A stretch of DNA of 64,000 nt from Arcuatula senhousia. Lineage: Eukaryota; Mollusca; Bivalvia; Mytilida; Mytilidae. Both the position numbers and the translations under genes were made by a program. Position 1 is the first letter of the stretch. Each line of letters begins with the position of its first letter. Shown here one piece after another: positions 46,985 through 57,436 of this stretch. The DNA lies in assembly GCA_963971305.1 (NCBI GenBank), contig OZ020307.1:8259501-8323500 (forward strand). Reading direction: 5' to 3'. The notes below the pieces were generated by a model that saw only the letters and a program-made list of their open reading frames with translations, was not told the origin of the DNA and searched no databases.

Positions 46985-48605
46985 TTATATACATTGAATG
47001 CTCACTGCCCTAGCGGTGTGTAACTCATATATGAGGTTACGAGAAATAGCTTCCAACGAATGCACAATGTTACTGTTTCCTTCGAGCAATCCCACATCTG
47101 GATGCGTACAGTCCAGGATACATTGTAACAGTTTATTTTGATCATTAAAGATTTCGTCGGATGCCTCTACCCCAATTGTGCTTGCCAGTAGTTGCCTTAG
47201 AGCAGAGAGGTGTTTTTGGCGTTTTTGTTGCAGTGTAGTGCAAAGTAGAATAAAGTGTGTTCTGTTTTCTGCTTCTTGTTTGCAAAGTAAACATGTGTCT
47301 GAAACTTGGTGTTGATTGAACTTTTTTCTATTGGACTGCAACGTGTATGTCCCTGTCAAGACACGAGCCTTAATGGTGGCCATAGAGACTGCCCTTGGAT
47401 CACTACCAGTCTTCCCCCAGATTGGGTGTGGGTTCTTGGTTGGCGTAGGTTGGATGTTTAAATATCTAAGTGATGGTTTGGTGTTCTTTTCTTGCTCCCA
47501 TTCTTGGCTAACATACGAGTCGATGGCTCTATCCAACATATCTTTCCAAACTGCCTTCTTCGGTGGATCTGTCATAATTTCATAGGCTGAGGGTAAACTG
47601 TATTTCTCCAGTAGATATTTAATGTAGATAAACCAACTGTGACTGGTATTGTCTTTCATTGCTAGTTGTCTAGTAGCGATGTCATATTCAATGAACTCTG
47701 GATTTGAAGCAATATTGTGGAATACTGTCAGTGATTGTCTCTCAATCTGGATGCTGATTGGGGTTGCACCTAGAAGGATGTATGCAGCAATATTCGCACA
47801 TCGGTCTGGAAGCCCTTGGATATTTTTCAGGAGTTTTCTTTCAAAGGTTTCGAGCTCTGTCTTCTCAAACGAGTGGAGTTGGGTTACTTCTAGCCCATAG
47901 GCAATTCTGGGTCTACTATAAGTTGTGTACAGCTTGTAGGAAACTATCGGGTTCAGGCCGTTCTTGCCATGAAGTCCTGCACCCATCAGGGCGTATAAGG
48001 TTCTTCTTCCCTTTTGTATTCTTTCGTTTACCGCATTCTTTTTGTTTGATTGTCTAGTGAGTCCGATATGGGTGGTTCTATCAACTTCTTCAATTTCGTC
48101 TTTCCCCAGTATCCAGGTTTGTGCTTCTCTATTCTTGGTTGAGTTGCAAATTACTGCATCGCTTTTGGTGGAGTTTATGGTGACACGGTCTGCTTGAGTG
48201 CAGTTGCTAACAATGTGTAGTGCGCATTGAAGATCCACAGGATTGTCTGCGATGATTGCCACATCGTCAGCCACTGTAGGTGCTCCGATGTATGTGGTGC
48301 CTATGCGTGCTCCAGCGCAGTGTCGTTCTAGCGTGTCTAGCAGTTGGATGTTGTATCTTTTATAAAGGACAGGCGAAAGCTTTGCTCCTTGACGAATGCC
48401 TTGAAGTGATGGGAACTCAGATGTTACGTTTCCTTTCCATTTCACCTTGGTCAGTGCTTCGGTTTGTAATGCTTTGATGAGCTGCCAGATGTTGTCGTTG
48501 ATACCGCTGTAGAAAAGCTTCCTCATCAAGTGTTGGTGATCAACCTTATCAAAGGCCTTCTCTGCATCTAAAGTGATAATGGCAATGGTGTTTCCTGCGT
48601 CTAGA
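46985..48605 (-). pseudogene. LINE A, C-terminal RT part and zinc-knuckle tail
   Basis: Open frame (514 codons from 48529, continuing upstream to 48605) encoding the 3' half of a LINE RT. Motifs: IAIITLDAEKAFDKVDHQHL (motif A), LQGIRQGAKLSPVLY, a motif C region reading APTVADDVAIIADN (VADD), thumb KKNAVNERIQKG, and a C-terminal CCHC-like finger CLLCKQEAENRTHFILLC. Ends at 46985; a 3' UTR follows with a short GATACCA tail against the left TIR. The frame is intact, but it is cut off from its N-terminal half (51966-52911) by the insertion of LINE B. Function if intact would be target-primed reverse transcription. Confidence 0.88.
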
Positions 48606-48726
48606 GCTGGATCTGGATCTGGATCAATACTGTGCTGGGTCTGTTAAGACATAGTCGCACAACAGGTTAAAAGCCAACGGTGTATGGCGGAAGGCACTAT
48701 TTACAAGTTAAAAACAATACGGAAGC

Positions 48727-50547
48727 TCAGCAAAACCTGAGCTGGCTGACTCCATCCTTGAAAGTATCCAAGGAGTCAGCTGATACTAGTTGTTGTGGCA
48801 GCCCGTTCCAGATGGTGATAGCTGATGGAAAGAACGAGTCTTTGTAGCTGTTCACTTGACAGAATGGTGGTAAGAATCTTGTCAAGTGACCTCTAGTAGA
48901 TGCTCCAGTCGGATGTAAGATCTGGGATGAGTGTATGTCTATGAGATTGTTGACAATACGGTACATCATGATAGCTCGTTGTCTGGAGCGACGTTCTTGT
49001 AGTGTTTCTAGTTGGAGCTCTTCAAGCATGGATGTCACACTGCTAGTCTGCTTGTAATCACCCATGATATACCGTGCCGCTCTTCTCTGCACTTTCTCAA
49101 TAGCACTGATGTTTTTCTTGGTTGAGTTATCCCATACAACCCCTGCGTACTCGTGCTGTGGTCTAACTAGGCTCTTATATGATTGTAGTTTGATGGTTCT
49201 TGGGCATGAGGACAGGTTTCTTCTGAGAAAGGCTGTGGTGTTATTTGCCTTTTTAGTGGTGGTATTAGTATGATGGTTCCAGTTAAGTTTGGAGTCAATG
49301 GTGATGCCAAGATATTTTGCCTTGTCTTTTTCGTTTAGTTGTTGTTGGTGTATTAAGTAAGCTCCGCTGATGGTTTTGCGTTTGTTTGTGATGGTAATTA
49401 CTTCGCACTTATCAGGATTAAACTCCATTAACCAGTCCTTCTCCCATTGCTGTAATATGTCCAGGTCTCGCTGAAGTTGGTCTTTGTCATCTCTAGATTT
49501 TATGGTGCGGTACAGTAAACAGTCATCTGCAAATAGTCTGGCTGTTGAATCAACTGACGATGGTAGGTCATTGATATATACTAAGAAAAGCAGAGGACCT
49601 AGTACCGTGCCTTGCGGCACCCCTGATGTTACTGGTGCTGGGCTAGATTGTTCTCCATCTACTACCACTCTCTGTGATCTATCAGCAAGGAAACTTTGGA
49701 TCCAGTTCAAGATGTTACCACGGATGCCATAGTGTTGTAGTTTCATTGACAGTCGATGGTGGGGAACTTTGTCAAATGCCTTGCTAAAGTCTAGTAGTAC
49801 GGCATCAATCTGTTCTTTGTTGTTTAAACCTGTCGCTAAGTCATGGATGGTTGTAATGAGCTGACTCTCGCACGACCTCTTTTTCCTAAATCCATGTTGG
49901 TTGTCGGATAGTATACTATGTCTTTCAAGATGGTTGATCACTTGACTGTGGACAATATGTTCTAGTACCTTACAGCAAATGGAGGTGAGCGATACTGGTC
50001 TATAATTTGATGGTTTTGCTCTGTCGCCTTTCTTAAATATTGGTGAAACAAATGCATTCTTCCAGTCTTCTGGTACTTGACCCTGGTTTAGTGAGGCCTG
50101 AAAGATGCGAGACAGTGGTGCAGCTACTGTGGATGCCATTTCCTTGAGGAAGCGGGAGGATATTTCGTCTGGTCCACTTGCTTTATTAGGATTAAGATCT
50201 TGTAATAGCTTCCTGACCCCCTTTTCAGTGACCTGTATATCTGGTATGGTGTCTGTTGTTGATTTTGGAAGGTGTGGTAGATTGGTTGTTTCTTCTTGGG
50301 TAAAGACTGATGAAAATTGTCTGTTGAGAGCTTCTGCTTTCTCTGATGGGGTGGATTTGGTTATTCCATTCTCTTTCAGGGTTGCAACTCCAGATCCATC
50401 ACATTTCTTACTTTTAATATAACTGTACAGTTTCTTGCTGTTGGATCCGTCTTCTGAAATAAGGTCACTAATGTAGTTATTATATGCTTCTTTGCAATTC
50501 TTCTTGTTGTCTTTTTGTAGTTTTCTGTAACGATCCCAGTCCTTCAT
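48727..50547 (-). CDS. LINE B reverse transcriptase domain, open frame
   Basis: 606 codons without a break. It begins in the linker (MKDWDRYRKLQKDNKKNC; coding clearly extends upstream to about 50645) and has all RT blocks: GPDEISSRFLKEMA, PEDWKNAFVSPIFKKGD, NYRPVSLTSICCKVLEHI, QHGFRKKRSCESQL, motif A AVLLDFSKAFDKVPH, GVPQGTVLGPLLFLVYINDL, motif C ARLFADDCLLY, the KYLGITIDSKLNWNHH block and a Jockey/CR1-type C-terminus ending FFPSAITIWNGLPQ then LRFC. Catalytic Asps are present. It lacks a start in frame with the endonuclease because of the 11-bp duplication upstream. The best preserved RT in the window. Confidence 0.93.
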   Translation of the reverse strand: MKDWDRYRKLQKDNKKNCKEAYNNYISDLISEDGSNSKKLYSYIKSKKCDGSGVATLKENGITKSTPSEKAEALNRQFSSVFTQEETTNLPHLPKSTTDTIPDIQVTEKGVRKLLQDLNPNKASGPDEISSRFLKEMASTVAAPLSRIFQASLNQGQVPEDWKNAFVSPIFKKGDRAKPSNYRPVSLTSICCKVLEHIVHSQVINHLERHSILSDNQHGFRKKRSCESQLITTIHDLATGLNNKEQIDAVLLDFSKAFDKVPHHRLSMKLQHYGIRGNILNWIQSFLADRSQRVVVDGEQSSPAPVTSGVPQGTVLGPLLFLVYINDLPSSVDSTARLFADDCLLYRTIKSRDDKDQLQRDLDILQQWEKDWLMEFNPDKCEVITITNKRKTISGAYLIHQQQLNEKDKAKYLGITIDSKLNWNHHTNTTTKKANNTTAFLRRNLSSCPRTIKLQSYKSLVRPQHEYAGVVWDNSTKKNISAIEKVQRRAARYIMGDYKQTSSVTSMLEELQLETLQERRSRQRAIMMYRIVNNLIDIHSSQILHPTGASTRGHLTRFLPPFCQVNSYKDSFFPSAITIWNGLPQQLVSADSLDTFKDGVSQLRFC

Positions 50548-50645
50548 CTTGTTGGTTCGTCTGGCTTTGTGGTAAGCCCGTTTCTTCCGTCTACTTGTTC
50601 TTTTAACTGTTTTATTAATCCAGGGCTGACTATATCGAGTAGATG

Positions 50646-51960
50646 TTAACTTTGATGGTACATATTTATTACATATTTATTTACCACTTCTATGCATTTG
50701 GTCTTAAATTGTAACCATAAGGAGTCGACTGTAGAGTTGATTTCATGGCTAAAAACTTCATTAAAGTTGTTCATCTCATCTTTCATACCTTCGATGTTGG
50801 CTTTTTTCCATAAGTATATTTTGCGTTTTACTGGTTTACGTCTCGATGGCACGATGTTGGTGTCTACTAGAACGATATCATGGTCACTTAAACCAGGTGT
50901 AGCAATTACTTTATTTACTAGTGTTGGTCTATTGGTTGCAAAGATATCAAGTGTGTTGTCTTGTCTTGTTGGAAAGTTCACAATTTGTTCACATCCTATG
51001 TCACTAAATGTGTCTATGTATTGTTGGTTGATGGTTGAGAGGTACTGATGACTGATAATTGAGTCTTGGTCCCAGTTTATATCGGGCAAGTTAGCATCGC
51101 CTCCTACCCATATAATATGGTCTTTGTACGTCTGGTGTAATGTCCGCAGTGTGTTGCAGGTAGCTTGTGAGTACTGGATATTGTTATTTGGTGGTCGATA
51201 TAGGTTACAGATGATTACTGGCTTGTGGGTGTCCTTAGTCGGCAGTGTAATGGCAACTATCTCAGTATCATCTTCGTTATTCAAGGTTATCTCAGTTGTA
51301 TTCATGTCAACTTTTGTGATTATGGCTACTCCACCGTATGTGCTGTTTGGTCTATCTTTCCTTGCCGCAAATGTATAGTTGGGAGGTAACACTTCTCCTT
51401 CATGGATAGTTGGATTTAGCCAGGTTTCTGATGCAAGGACGATGTCAGGTTCTGCATACTCAAGCATACTCCATAATGATTCTCGTTTAGACCTCATGCT
51501 TTGAAAGTTGACGACCAGGATTCTTAGTTTCTTAGAGGATATTGGCATCTTTTGTTTGGACTGTTTTGGGGATGATGATGTTAATGGTAGTCCAATAGAT
51601 GACTGTGTTGTATTGAGGCTTCCATCAAGTGAGTTATTGGTTTTGACGAGGTCCTCAAAAAGGCTTGTGTTGAAGTTGGGAAGTCCACAACTACAGCAGT
51701 ACCAACTGGCTTCAGTACTTTTCCAATGGCTCATATACAGCTGTGCACATTCCGATGCAGTCTGTGTGGTACCATATCTCACATTCGGAACAGGCAACTG
51801 CTCGTATGGTTCTTGACCAGCGGACTGCTTTTCCACATACTCCACATGGGAATTTTGGGGTGTAAGGTCCTGGATTTGGATGACAGTCTGATGAATTCAA
51901 TAGCAGTATCATGAAGATATATGCTAGATGACTCTTGAGACCTTTCTTGTGGGTAATCAT
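50646..51960 (-). pseudogene. LINE B PHD finger and apurinic-type endonuclease, one frameshift
   Basis: From 51960 the frame reads SSDCHPNPGPYTPKFPCGVC, then CSECEIWYHTDC and EPLEK before a stop at 51712. The last cysteines (WYCCSCGLPNF) are in the next frame, so the C4HC3 PHD finger crosses a frameshift near 51720. 51711-50646 then encodes an APE-type endonuclease: RILVVNFQSMRSKRESL, ASETWLNP, YGGVAIITK, VICNLYRPP, WVGGDANLPDINW and the terminal GLSDHDIVLVDT with the catalytic Asp-His. It ends at a TAA created next to an 11-bp tandem duplication (50659-50680). The endonuclease nicks target DNA to prime reverse transcription. Confidence 0.9.
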
Positions 51961-51965
51961 ACCTT

Positions 51966-52911
51966 GGTATCTCATCATGTCATGAGCTTCGTTTATTCCT
52001 TCTGTAATCAGGAGTCCTGCGTTCAATGGGTTTGTTTTCTTTGAGAACCCTCTCTGTAGCCTATTTTGGGTTGGATTTAGGATGTCATCTATCTGTTCTT
52101 GTAGTAGGCATTCTAGCAGCTTGTTAATTACTGGATTTACTGTAATCCCTCTGTAGTTACCAGGCAGTTTTGGGTCTTTATTCTTCTTTAGAATTGGTGT
52201 CAGGAGGCCAACCTGTAGTATTCCTGGGATGTGACTTTGCTGGGTCATGCTGTTGATTATGGTGGTAAGGTATGTGATTATTTTGTTCCCTCCAAGTTTA
52301 AGATGCTCTGCTGTCAAACCAAGGTGGTCTGGTGACTTTCCATTTGCAAGTTTGCTAATGGCATTCCTGACTGCATTTTCGGAGAACCTGATCTGGACCC
52401 TGTCGTTTGTCGAGTTGGTTGCTTGGCTGAGTTCTTCGATGATGTGGTAGTCCCTCCCCACCATAGCATGGAGTTGTTGGTTGAAGTCTGAGTTATTTTG
52501 TGGGGTTGCCAACTTTGTAAAGTGTTCTTTCCAGCCATTCAGTATGTCCTCTTCACTGGCAAGTTCAGTCTCATCAACTATGAGGATGTCTGTGTCTTGA
52601 TTACATTCAGCTCTTTGCTCTCTTATTAGCTTGTGGAATATCTTTTGATCAAACTCGTGGGCTTCCATAATCTTGATGTATTTGTCGTCCCTTATTCTTG
52701 CTTGGGCCTGTCGCTGTTTTTGTCTGAGTTCTTTCTTGCTCCTTTTCATTTTTGAGTAAGATTGGTTGTTGTTGTCCCAAGGTGATCCACTGTCTTTCCA
52801 TTCGAAAAAGGCTGTTTTGGATTTACGAGCAGCTTCTCCAATGTCTTTATTCCACGGTAGGCGACCTCTGGTTTTTTTCTGCGTCTCTGTGGTAGTGTTG
52901 TATTTTGGCAT
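51966..52911 (-). pseudogene. LINE A, N-terminal RT part
   Basis: Starts MPKYNTTTETQKKTRGRLPW and carries a Lys/Arg/Gln-rich helical linker, then RT blocks: SENAVRNAISKLANGKSPDH, LTTIINSMTQQSHIPG, GLLTPILKKNKDPKLPGNYR and ITVNPVINKLLECLLQEQI. It ends at INEAHDMMRYQ, where LINE B begins. The matching C-terminal half lies at 48605-46985. No endonuclease is seen upstream, so the copy is 5'-truncated or the upstream part has been replaced. Confidence 0.88.
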
Positions 52912-53818
52912 GGAGTTCTTTCATCTTTACTCGGAAGGACTAACCAATACAAATTCTACTAGCTGATCTTATATTCAGTATTGTTTACATTTGTCTATCA
53001 TCTCATGGTAAGTAAAGTTTTAAAGTAACGGTAGAGTTAGTGAATTTTTGGTAGATTTGGGGAAAAAAGCAGAGCCCCATTTTGTTTATGGTGAACTACA
53101 TGTATATTTGTGTTTGAACATACAGGTACCCTATATACATGTGCATGTAGTGTGCATCCATCACATTTTGGTTTAGTTCATGCATGGTTGAGATCTGGTC
53201 CAACCATACATTTGTACTATTATGAATTATGCAGTAGGGAAGGGTTATACTACGTTCTCATTATATCGTGGGTTCCATTGTACCATGGTAATTACGTTCA
53301 TTTCAACCAAATATTCAACTGTGACGTCACCGTTTCTACGTAGCCACATACCACGATATTAGGAGCTACCAGTTTACATGTACATTTTATTTTGTACACT
53401 AGAACTTCTTCTCATAGACACAATTTCAAGTTTGTATTCATCTTTATACTTTTGTGTTTGTGTTTTTAACAGTAAAAATTGTATTCATGTCTTCTAAAAA
53501 GTCTCCAGAAGGGTCTTTCTTTTTTAAAGAAATTTAGGGCTAGTTTTGAATCATACATGTATCTTAGAGGGGTAAGATTGATGTGTGTAGACTGTGTTTT
53601 GTTCCCTTAAAATTTCACATCTCATTATGTTCTGTTTTATGACTTATTATGGCATGTGACGTCAAATTTATTTAATTAGTTAATTTTTTTGTTTAGGAAA
53701 ATATAGAATTTCACATACTAAGACAGCCTTCAAAAACATTTAGAAAAAGATGCCATGGTTTGATCACATGACCAGTCTACCCAGAATTCAACAGGCAGCA
53801 GGACAGTGTGGAAATAAA

Positions 53819-54109
53819 CTAAATTTGATGTCCGTTACTGTCCAAGATGCATTTCAGTAGTAGTTCCTGATTGCTGAATATGATCTCTGCTGTTGCTGAG
53901 CTGCGGTGTGTAGTCAGTAAGAGTTTAAGGGTTGAGAGGTGTTTTTCTCTGATACGGTGGTAGGTATTGCATTGTAGTATGAGGTGATGTCGGTCCTCAT
54001 CTCCCGTCTTGCAGCTCGGACAGGTTGGTGTTACTGCATGCTGGTTATACTTAGCACGGTTAGACTGTAGGGTATATGTTCCAGTTAAAATCTTGGCTTT
54101 AAGGTTCAT
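53819..54109 (-). pseudogene. LINE C-terminal fragment related to LINE A
   Basis: 96 codons: AKILTGTYTLQSNRAKYNQH, CPSCKTGDEDRHHLILQC (zinc-knuckle) and LLLKCILDSNG. It parallels the end of LINE A (ARVLTGTYTLQSNRKKFNQH, CLLCKQEAENRTHFILLC), so it is a related but distinct, truncated copy. Nothing of its RT core is present. Confidence 0.8.
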
Positions 54110-54202
54110 GGTTACACTTCGAATAAAATGGTTGATATTGGACCTATTTTTCTAGTCTATGTACAACTTAAACGACATAAAGAAACACAAAATAAAGTGT
54201 AG

Positions 54203-54543
54203 CAGCGTCTAGATATAAAAATCGCCGATCATTTTCCCTTCCAGTTTACAAGATTACTTTTGTTGTTTTGTCTATTTATTTTCTTTCCGTTCAAATTGTA
54301 CCATAAATAAAGCACAAATTACCCCCAAATAACCTTCCGTAAAACCGATTGTGAGTAGATTTAATAACACCAATAATGAAATTACCCTGCACGTGGAGGC
54401 CAAATGACAGGGCATTAATGATATTTGGCTATATTTGGGTAAACTGAAAAACGCAAAGAAAATGCCCCGGCAAAACGGATCAAGTGTACACGTACAAAAT
54501 ACTAAAAGTTTATGCAAAAAATATTTATCTAGACGCTGCCACG
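54203..54543. mobile_element. ~340-bp MITE with GCAGCGTCTAGATA ends
   Basis: Left end AGCAGCGTCTAGATATAAA; right end TTTATCTAGACGCTGCC. No gene and no clear target duplication. Confidence 0.75.
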
Positions 54544-54669
54544 CCTCATTAAGCAATTATATTAGTTGTTTTAGCTCCACATAGACTGAAAAAAGACGTA
54601 AAATATCGATCATTTTTTCCGAAGTGTAAAGATGAACCTTAATGTTGGCTCAGTAGTCCTTCCGAGTAA

Positions 54670-55420
54670 AGATGGCAGAATTCTAAACTTTCTACATGTA
54701 GTTTTCTACGGAATCACTGTCATAACCACGACTCGCAGACTGTTTTAAATGTTCATATAGTTTAATTTCTAGACAAATTACAAAATTGTAGATCGAGAAC
54801 AGTGAACTGTGCTTGAAAAGTTCTGTCAACTCAAATTATACCGGAAGTTTACATGGATAAAACTTTTGAAACAAAGTCGGAAAAGATATTATTTTCCGCC
54901 AAGATTGTCGTCTCCGCAGCCATGCAGAACGGAGACGACGTCATCATGAATGATATTTTCCACCAAGATTGTCGTCTCCGCAGTCAAGCAGAACGGAGAC
55001 GACATCATATTGATGGGGCAAGGTAATTCGTAGAACATGATCGGATTACTTTAAAATCCATTTAGGGTTATGTCGTCTCCGCCGGAAAAAATGTTATGAT
55101 TGTCGTCGCGGTAGGTAAAAATTCGACGACATCACAATAATGAATTGGTGTCGTCTCCGAGAGAGACCAAAAACTCGACGATAATAATAATGAGTGTTAT
55201 GATTGTCGTCTCGGTTAGAAAAATTCGACGATAATAAAAGAAGTTATGATTGACGTCTCCGCTAAGGAAAAATTCGACGATGATAATGATGTCGTCTCCG
55301 CTCAATAAAAAATCGGCGATGTTAATGATGTCGTCTCCGAAAAAATCGACGACGATCATAAGTTACATTTTATATAGAAATTATGTATTGACGTCGATGG
55401 GTTCACAGCGGCTTTCCATA
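54670..55420 (-). repeat. right terminal inverted repeat of the 9.35-kb unit
   Basis: Reverse complement of 46072-46802 with small indels; followed by GTCTCT (55421-55426). Hairpins with GTCGTCTCCG/CGGAGACGAC at about 54908-54940 and 54972-55003. Confidence 0.9.
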
Positions 55421-55479
55421 GTCTCTGTATATTTTAAAATTGTCTTAGCATAAGATGAAATGCCTGTACAAAGTCAAGA

Positions 55480-56480
55480 CCGTTGCGATCTTCAATTCTC
55501 TGGTATGTCTTTTTTATTTCTGGTCCGATTTTGACAACTTTTTGGGATGTCAAGTTTTGTCAAGTAATCAATACAAAATGAAGGATTAATTTTTGCAGCC
55601 TCCCCTTTTTTATACGACCGCAAAAAAATTGAGGACGTATTCATAAAATGGTATGATCCTGTCTTTGTCGTCCTCTGCGTCGGCGTCTTCGTCTGCATCG
55701 TTGTCTGTTAACTTTAGTGTATACATGATAACTTTAGTTCTAGTTATCTGAATTCAATGAAATTTGACAATACCTTACTACTAAAGGATAGATGGGATTG
55801 ATTTTTGGGGGTCCAAAAAGGGGCCAAAATTGCAAATTTTTGTTTGTTCCCACAAAAACTTATGTTCTGGTTTACCAAATGCTGTGAACTTTTACAATAC
55901 TAGTAATGTATCATACCATGAAAGGATAAATGGGATAGATTTTTGAAGCCCCCCCCCCTTAATTTGTTTAGAAATTAGGGACCCAAAAGGGGCAAAAAAT
56001 GAAACTTTTTTATTTCTGTATTGATTTTAATTTTTTTTTTCATGTTAAGTTTTGTCAAGTAGTCTGATTAATTATTGCAGCCTCCCCTTTTTACGTTTTG
56101 AAATTAGGGACCAAAAAGGGCCAAAATAGAAACTTTTTTAATTATTGTCCGATTTCAATTTTTTTTTTTTTTTTTTTTGCTTATCAATTCTTGTCAAGTA
56201 AAGAATTTACAAAATTGAGGATTAATTTTGTGACACTCCCCTCCCCTTAATTGCTGTTAGGGACTAAAAGGGGCTAAAGTGAAAGGTAGCGGATACCCTT
56301 AATTAAGGACAAAAATGGGTAGTATTTTTGTAATTGTAATTTATTTTGGTCTGCTTTAAAACAAAATTAATTCCTTGTGAAATGTGGATGGAAAGTCCAC
56401 CAAAGGCTGCATGTGTCAAAAGACTTTGTCAGTCCACCATGGGCTGCATGTGTCCAAAGCAATTTACTATCCATATTGGG
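55480..56480. repeat. dispersed bivalve repeat with internal repeats
   Basis: Shares words with 20610-22560: TCTGGTTTACCAAATGCTGTG and GTCCACCATGGGCTGCATGTG. Blocks with GCAGCCTCCCC and GGGACCAAAAAGGGGC-type words recur about every 200-250 bp. A long T run is near 56160. No gene. Confidence 0.65.
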
Positions 56481-57436
56481 CTTAAAACATATACAGGGTT
56501 CGACATGTTGCGGAAGAATACAAAGAATAAAAAATGCAAATAACTAAACATAGAAATACGGCTAAGTTTGACTGTCTTTTATTGTACAATATGTTTAAAA
56601 CGAATCACAGACAAAATACTTTGCTGAGAACGGTTCACGTGCAATATCCAATCGCGATGCATGGAGGAATAAATCAACAAATCACAATTCACGGAAAATA
56701 AAAATTACCAATAACGGAGAACGAAATAAACCCATCGGCTCCCTCTTTTTTCTCTGTTGCCAAAATATTTTTCTTCATCAAAAACTCGATTCAAAAAACT
56801 TTTTTAAGGAAAAAAAAACAAGCCCACCCCACTTAAGTTTTAATGATCAGTTTCTAATTGAAGCTATATCCAAAACGAACATTACGTTAACCATTTGATT
56901 TTTCATGATGTGGGATATATGCATGATTATTTCGTCTGGTCTTCTTTATATTTGGAAAAAAAAAACATAGGCTTAATTTTTGGCGAACTAACCTTTATAA
57001 TTTCCTATTAATTTTGAAGCTGAAAACACCATCCTGTCTTCTTTGAATTTAAAGCACTGTCCTGTATTTTTTCCAGATTTTTGGCATTCTTAAACTTTAC
57101 CATACCTCCCTTAAAAATAGTAAAATGGTATGCTAGGGAGAAAGTTTTAAAGTCAGTAGACTGTATATAATTATAGATATGCATCGGATGGTTACAAAAA
57201 AAATATATTCCAAAAATGTGTATCACTGTGTCTCAACTACCCCGGCAAAAATGTTTCGTCTCGATGCGATCTAAAAACAGAATATTGATGGGCATCACAG
57301 GCGTTTTGGTCCATTAAGATTTTATTTTCCTTATTGTGTGTATATAAAAAAAATCTGACCCTCGCTTTATTTCTATTTTCACAAGGCATAAATGTTTGAC
57401 AATTTGAAAATTACTTAATATTTTATACGAATTTTG
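56481..57436. other. unassigned AT-rich stretch
   Basis: No gene, array or inverted ends recognised. Confidence 0.5.

Larger units (their letters stand above)
48606..51965 (-). mobile_element. LINE B: nearly intact PHD-endonuclease-RT non-LTR retrotransposon inserted into LINE A
   Basis: Minus-strand element starting about 51965 and ending in a GATCCA-type tail (48606-48626). It interrupts LINE A's RT between 51966 and 48605. Domain order PHD finger, endonuclease, RT is that of some CR1/L2/Jockey-group elements. Two frame lesions separate the domains. No clear target duplication. Confidence 0.85.
52919..54673. repeat. 21-bp inverted repeat pair CATCTTTACTCGGAAGGACTA
   Basis: Present at 52919-52939 on the + strand and inverted at 54653-54673, the second copy exactly at the inner edge of the right TIR. 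The 1.7 kb between holds a LINE fragment and a MITE; 52950-53815 is otherwise unrecognised. It may be the ends of another element, or a rearranged LINE A 5' end. Confidence 0.6.
46072..55420. mobile_element. 9.35-kb unit with ~740-bp terminal inverted repeats and a 6-bp target duplication
   Basis: The left arm 46072-46802 starts TATGGAAAGCCGCTGTGAAC, and the right arm 54670-55420 ends with its reverse complement. The arms are near-identical except for small indels, including about 24 bp missing on the left near 46208. GTCTCT lies directly outside both ends (46066-46071 and 55421-55426). Each arm holds many GGAGACGAC/GTCGTCTCC motifs, some as perfect hairpins. The interior is occupied by LINEs and a small MITE; no transposase, integrase or polymerase of its own was found. 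Long TIRs with a 6-bp duplication occur in Polinton/Maverick elements, but the ends and contents do not otherwise match, so a fold-back type element is a fair alternative. Confidence 0.85.

Noticed and set aside
48280..51816. Several plus-strand frames over the LINE region
   Set aside because: Antisense shadows of the minus-strand LINE proteins.
46072..55420. Full Polinton/Maverick element
   Set aside because: The 6-bp duplication and long TIRs fit, but no protein-primed polymerase, retroviral-type integrase, ATPase, protease or capsid gene is present.
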